Source: Streptomyces sp. NBC_01439
GTDB lineage: Bacteria; Actinomycetota; Actinomycetes; Streptomycetales; Streptomycetaceae
Assembly: GCF_036227605.1 (NCBI RefSeq)
Contig: NZ_CP109487.1
Span: 2,728,001-2,792,000 of the forward strand
Length of the DNA stretch: 64,000 nt
Reading direction: 5' to 3'
The notes under the pieces were generated by a model that saw nothing but the letters and a program-made list of their open reading frames with translations, searched no databases and was not told the DNA's origin. The translations under genes and the position numbers were made by a program. This document shows positions 60,893-64,000 of the stretch, in pieces. Numbering within the stretch: position 1 is the first letter of the stretch; the number at the start of each line of letters is the position of its first letter.

Positions 60893-63800
60893 TCAGCCGG
60901 TCGTGTTCCGCAGCCATTCCTCGACGGCCCGGGCCGTCTCGACCGCGTGGTTCTCGACGATCGTGAAGTGGGTGCCCGGGACCTCGGCGCGGGTGTGCGC
61001 GGTCGACCAAACGGCCCGCCATCCGTCTCCGCCGGACGAGTCGTCGGCGACGAAGTTCTCCGTGGGTCCGACGAACAGGACGGGTGTACGCATCTCGTGG
61101 GGCCGCACGTCGCCGATCAGTTCGACGTACCGGCCCATGGCACCGAGCCGGGTGGCGTCGAATCCGCCGAAGTCGTCCTCGCGGTCGAACATCCCGGCCA
61201 TCATCTGGCCCCAGAAGCCGGCCGAGTCATTGTCGTCGTCACCGGTGTCGGGCAGATAGGAGTCGAGCAGTACGACACCGGACGCCGGAGTCCCCTCGCT
61301 TTCCAGGCGTTCAGCGACGGCGTGGGCGAACTGACCTCCCGACGAATAGCCGACAATCACGAACGGCTTTCCCCCGGCGGCTCGAAGGACGTGCTCGGCG
61401 AACGCCTCGACGGCGGCGGGCACCGTGGCCGGCAGCCGGTCCGAAGGCCGGAACCCGAGCACGGGCAGGGCGATCACGTCGCGCACGTCACGGAAGTTGA
61501 CCGCGAAGCGCGCGTACTGCTGCGCGCCGCCCATCGCCATCGGGGACGGCATGCAGACGAGGGCCGGCCCGTGTGGTCCACGGGCCAGCGTGACCGGTTC
61601 GGGGAACACCGCGCCGTTCCGTCCGTCCGCCGCCACCTTCTCCTCGGTCTCCTTGAGCTCGGCCACCGAGTGGAACCAGGGGCGGATCTGTCCGGCCGCC
61701 TTGATCAGCCGGACTCCGCCGGGCAGATTGCCGTTGAGGATCGCCTGCCGGAACAGACCGCGGATGGACTCCGGGGTCTCGCCCGGCTTGTCCTCGGAAG
61801 GACGGGCGGTTCTTCCGGGCGCGGTGGCCCGGGCGGCTTCCGCGAGTTGTTGCTGAAGGTGCCCGGCGAGCGCCGCAGGGGTGCGGTGGTCGAAGATGGC
61901 ACTGGTGGTCAGGCTTGCGCCGGTCGCCTGGTTCACCAGGTTGCGGATCTCCATCGCCGACAGCGAGTCCACCCCGGATTCGAGGAAGTCGCGTTCCGGT
62001 TCGACGTCGTCGGCAGAGGCGTGGCCGAGCACCACCGCGACCCGGCCGAGTATCAGGGCGAGCAGTTCCCGCACCTGTTCCGCGACCGGCAGCGCGGCGA
62101 AGGACGCGGGCAGGCCGGTTGCGCCGAGGAAGGGATGCGCGGTCGCCACCTGTCCGAGCGAAGAGGCGTCAACGGAAACGGGAGTCGCGTCGAGCCAGTA
62201 GCGGTCGCGCTGGAAGGCGTACGTGGGAAGGTCCACCAGCCGCGCCCCGGTGCCGGCGAACAGCGCCTGCCAGTCGACCGCCGTCCCTGCCCGGAAGGCC
62301 TGGGCGAGCGCGGTCAGCAAGGTGTGCGCCTCGTCCCGCCCCTTGCGCAGGACCGGCACCAGCAGCGCAGCGTCCTCCAGGGACGCCTCGGCCATCGCGG
62401 ACAGGACACCGTCGGGACCCAGCTCGATGAAGGTCGACACACCCGCAGCCTCGAGCGCCCGGACGCCGTCAGCGAACCGCACCGGCTCACGGACATGACG
62501 CACCCAATACTCGGGATCGGCCAACTCCCCCGCACCGGCGACCCGCCCGGTCACGTTCGAGACCACCGCAATACGCGGCTCACCGAACTCAAGACCCCCA
62601 ACCACCTGCCGGAACTCCTCCAGCATCGGGTCCATCAACGGCGAGTGGAAGGCGTGCGAGACCGCCAGCCGCCTGGCCGCGACACCCCGCGCCTCCAGCC
62701 TCGCCACCACCTCCAAAACCGGGCCCTCCGCGCCCGAAACCACCACGGACTCCGGCCCATTCACCGCCGCCAAACCCACACCGTCGACGCCACTCAACAA
62801 CGGCAGCACATCCGCCTCAGCGGCCCGCACCGCCACCATCACACCACCAGCGGGCAACGCCTGCATCAAACGACCCCGCGCAGCAACCAGCCGACAAGCA
62901 CCCTCCAGGGACAACACCCCCGACACGTGCGCAGCCGCGATCTCCCCCACCGAATGACCACCGACGAAGTCAGGGCGCACCCCAAAAGACTCCACCAGAC
63001 GGAACAACGCCACCTCCACCGCAAACAACGCAGCCTGCGCATGGACCGTCCGGTCCAACAGCCCCTGGTCCCCGTCGAAGATCACCTCCCGCAACGGACG
63101 CTCGAGACCCGCATCCAGCAGGACACAGACCTCATCCAACGCGCGCGCGAACACCGGGAACCGGGCCACGAGCTCCCGCCCCATACCCACCCGCTGACTG
63201 CCCTGACCGGTGAACAGGAACGCCGTCCTGCCCCGCTCCGCCCGCGAGGTACCCCGAGTACCCGCACCCGCACCCGCTGCCACCTCCGCCAGGCCGGCAA
63301 GCAGCTCCGCACGATCCGTACCCAGTACCACCGCGCGGTGATCGAAGAGCGCACGCGAAGCCACCAACGAGAAACCGGTATCCACCAGGGATAAGTCCGC
63401 ACCAGCAGCAACGAACTCGTGCAACCGCGCCACCTGCGCACGCAACGCATCCGCCGTACGACCCGACACCACCCACGGCACCGGAACACCCACGGGCCAA
63501 CCCGACACAGCAACATCCCCGCCGGCAACCACCTCCCCCACAACCTGCCCCGGAGGCTCCTCCACGATCACATGCGCATTGGTACCGCTGATACCGAAGG
63601 ACGAGATGCCCGCACGACGCGTCTCGCCCTCGCGCTGCTGCCACTCCACCTCCTCGGTGAGCAGCTCGATGTCGCCCGCCGTCCAGTCGACGTGCGTGGA
63701 CGGGGCGTCGACGTGCAGGGTCCTGGGCATGACGCCGTGGCGCAACGCCTGCACCATCTTGATGACACCGGCGACTCCGGCGGCGGCCTGGGTGTGTCCG

Positions 63801-64000
63801 AGGTTGGACTTCACCGAGCCCAGCCGCAAGGGGCGTCCCTGCGGGCGCTCCTGCCCGTAGGTCGCGAGCAGTGCGTCCGCCTCGATGGGGTCGCCCAGGG
63901 TGGTGCCGGTGCCGTGCGCCTCGACCACGTCCACGTCGGCGGCCTTGAGTCCGGCGTTCGCCAACGCGGCCCGGATGAGACGTTGTTGGGAAGGTCCGTT
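60893..64000 (-). CDS. Type I polyketide synthase, terminal module KS(partial)-AT-ACP-TE, cut by right edge
   Basis: 1,035 residues visible; the N-terminus lies beyond 64000. It begins within the KS ([30 protein letters not shown]), then AT (63240-62250; GHSVGE and HAFH, malonyl type), ACP (Ser in [10 protein letters not shown] near 61970) and a thioesterase (61620-60893; [13 protein letters not shown] nucleophile, LLDSYLPD). There is no DH or KR, so the last extension should leave a beta-keto group before release, and the TE should close the macrolactam on the starter amine. Between AT and ACP the remnant [12 protein letters not shown] is the start of a DH domain, evidence of a DH-KR deletion. 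AT codons at about 62480-63560 end in T/G unusually often. Confidence 0.96.
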   Translation of the reverse strand, partial: NGPSQQRLIRAALANAGLKAADVDVVEAHGTGTTLGDPIEADALLATYGQERPQGRPLRLGSVKSNLGHTQAAAGVAGVIKMVQALRHGVMPRTLHVDAPSTHVDWTAGDIELLTEEVEWQQREGETRRAGISSFGISGTNAHVIVEEPPGQVVGEVVAGGDVAVSGWPVGVPVPWVVSGRTADALRAQVARLHEFVAAGADLSLVDTGFSLVASRALFDHRAVVLGTDRAELLAGLAEVAAGAGAGTRGTSRAERGRTAFLFTGQGSQRVGMGRELVARFPVFARALDEVCVLLDAGLERPLREVIFDGDQGLLDRTVHAQAALFAVEVALFRLVESFGVRPDFVGGHSVGEIAAAHVSGVLSLEGACRLVAARGRLMQALPAGGVMVAVRAAEADVLPLLSGVDGVGLAAVNGPESVVVSGAEGPVLEVVARLEARGVAARRLAVSHAFHSPLMDPMLEEFRQVVGGLEFGEPRIAVVSNVTGRVAGAGELADPEYWVRHVREPVRFADGVRALEAAGVSTFIELGPDGVLSAMAEASLEDAALLVPVLRKGRDEAHTLLTALAQAFRAGTAVDWQALFAGTGARLVDLPTYAFQRDRYWLDATPVSVDASSLGQVATAHPFLGATGLPASFAALPVAEQVRELLALILGRVAVVLGHASADDVEPERDFLESGVDSLSAMEIRNLVNQATGASLTTSAIFDHRTPAALAGHLQQQLAEAARATAPGRTARPSEDKPGETPESIRGLFRQAILNGNLPGGVRLIKAAGQIRPWFHSVAELKETEEKVAADGRNGAVFPEPVTLARGPHGPALVCMPSPMAMGGAQQYARFAVNFRDVRDVIALPVLGFRPSDRLPATVPAAVEAFAEHVLRAAGGKPFVIVGYSSGGQFAHAVAERLESEGTPASGVVLLDSYLPDTGDDDNDSAGFWGQMMAGMFDREDDFGGFDATRLGAMGRYVELIGDVRPHEMRTPVLFVGPTENFVADDSSGGDGWRAVWSTAHTRAEVPGTHFTIVENHAVETARAVEEWLRNTTG

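Overview
The window is high-GC DNA with strong GC3 bias, frequent GTG starts (and one TTG), translationally coupled gene strings and large modular PKS/NRPS genes. This is typical of a Streptomyces-like actinomycete. It appears to hold two neighbouring biosynthetic gene clusters separated by an IS21-family insertion and a small TetR/MFS efflux locus.

Region 1 (about 1-23,800) is a nonribosomal peptide cluster. Fourteen closely packed minus-strand genes run from 20,782 down to the left edge: an ATP-grasp ligase, a uronate-dehydrogenase-like NAD enzyme, a Gfo/Idh/MocA oxidoreductase, a DegT/StrS aminotransferase, a shortened DegT-like protein without the catalytic lysine, a TIM-barrel isomerase-like protein, an M20 amidohydrolase, three split NRPS proteins (A-PCP-C, PCP-C and A-PCP-E-reductase), an SDR, a UDP-sugar 6-dehydrogenase, a second ATP-grasp ligase, an MFS exporter, and the start of a GPP34-like protein. 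Reading rightward from a mirrored intergenic region are a 64-codon putative secreted peptide gene and a free-standing adenylation protein. That protein can supply the adenylation activity missing from the PCP-C protein. My reading is a short peptide, possibly containing an oxidised aminosugar-type unit, released reductively as an aldehyde or alcohol. No glycosyltransferase is visible. I cannot match this gene set to a known product.

Region 2 (about 23,835-30,020) holds an intact IS21 element (istA/istB, 17/18-bp terminal repeats, 5-bp target duplication), a hypothetical protein, an orphan PqqD-like protein, a TetR regulator with a divergent 14-TM-type MFS pump, and a convergent intergenic region with several strong palindromes.

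Region 3 (30,045 to the right edge, all minus strand) is a beta-amino-acid-primed type I PKS cluster of the vicenistatin kind. Glutamate mutase subunits, a PLP decarboxylase, two adenylation enzymes, a free ACP, a trans-acting acyltransferase and a proline-iminopeptidase-like hydrolase form the complete known route from glutamate through 3-methylaspartate to an alanyl-protected 3-aminoisobutyryl starter. PKS-1 (loading ACP plus two modules) and PKS-2 (two modules) are all KS-AT-DH-KR-ACP, except that the first AT of PKS-2 is degenerate. A KS-AT-ACP-TE protein runs off the right edge. The expected product is a polyene macrolactam, probably with a beta-keto amide. Three intergenic regions carry phased TAGGGG repeats that look like sites for a shared activator. 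Further PKS genes must lie to the right.
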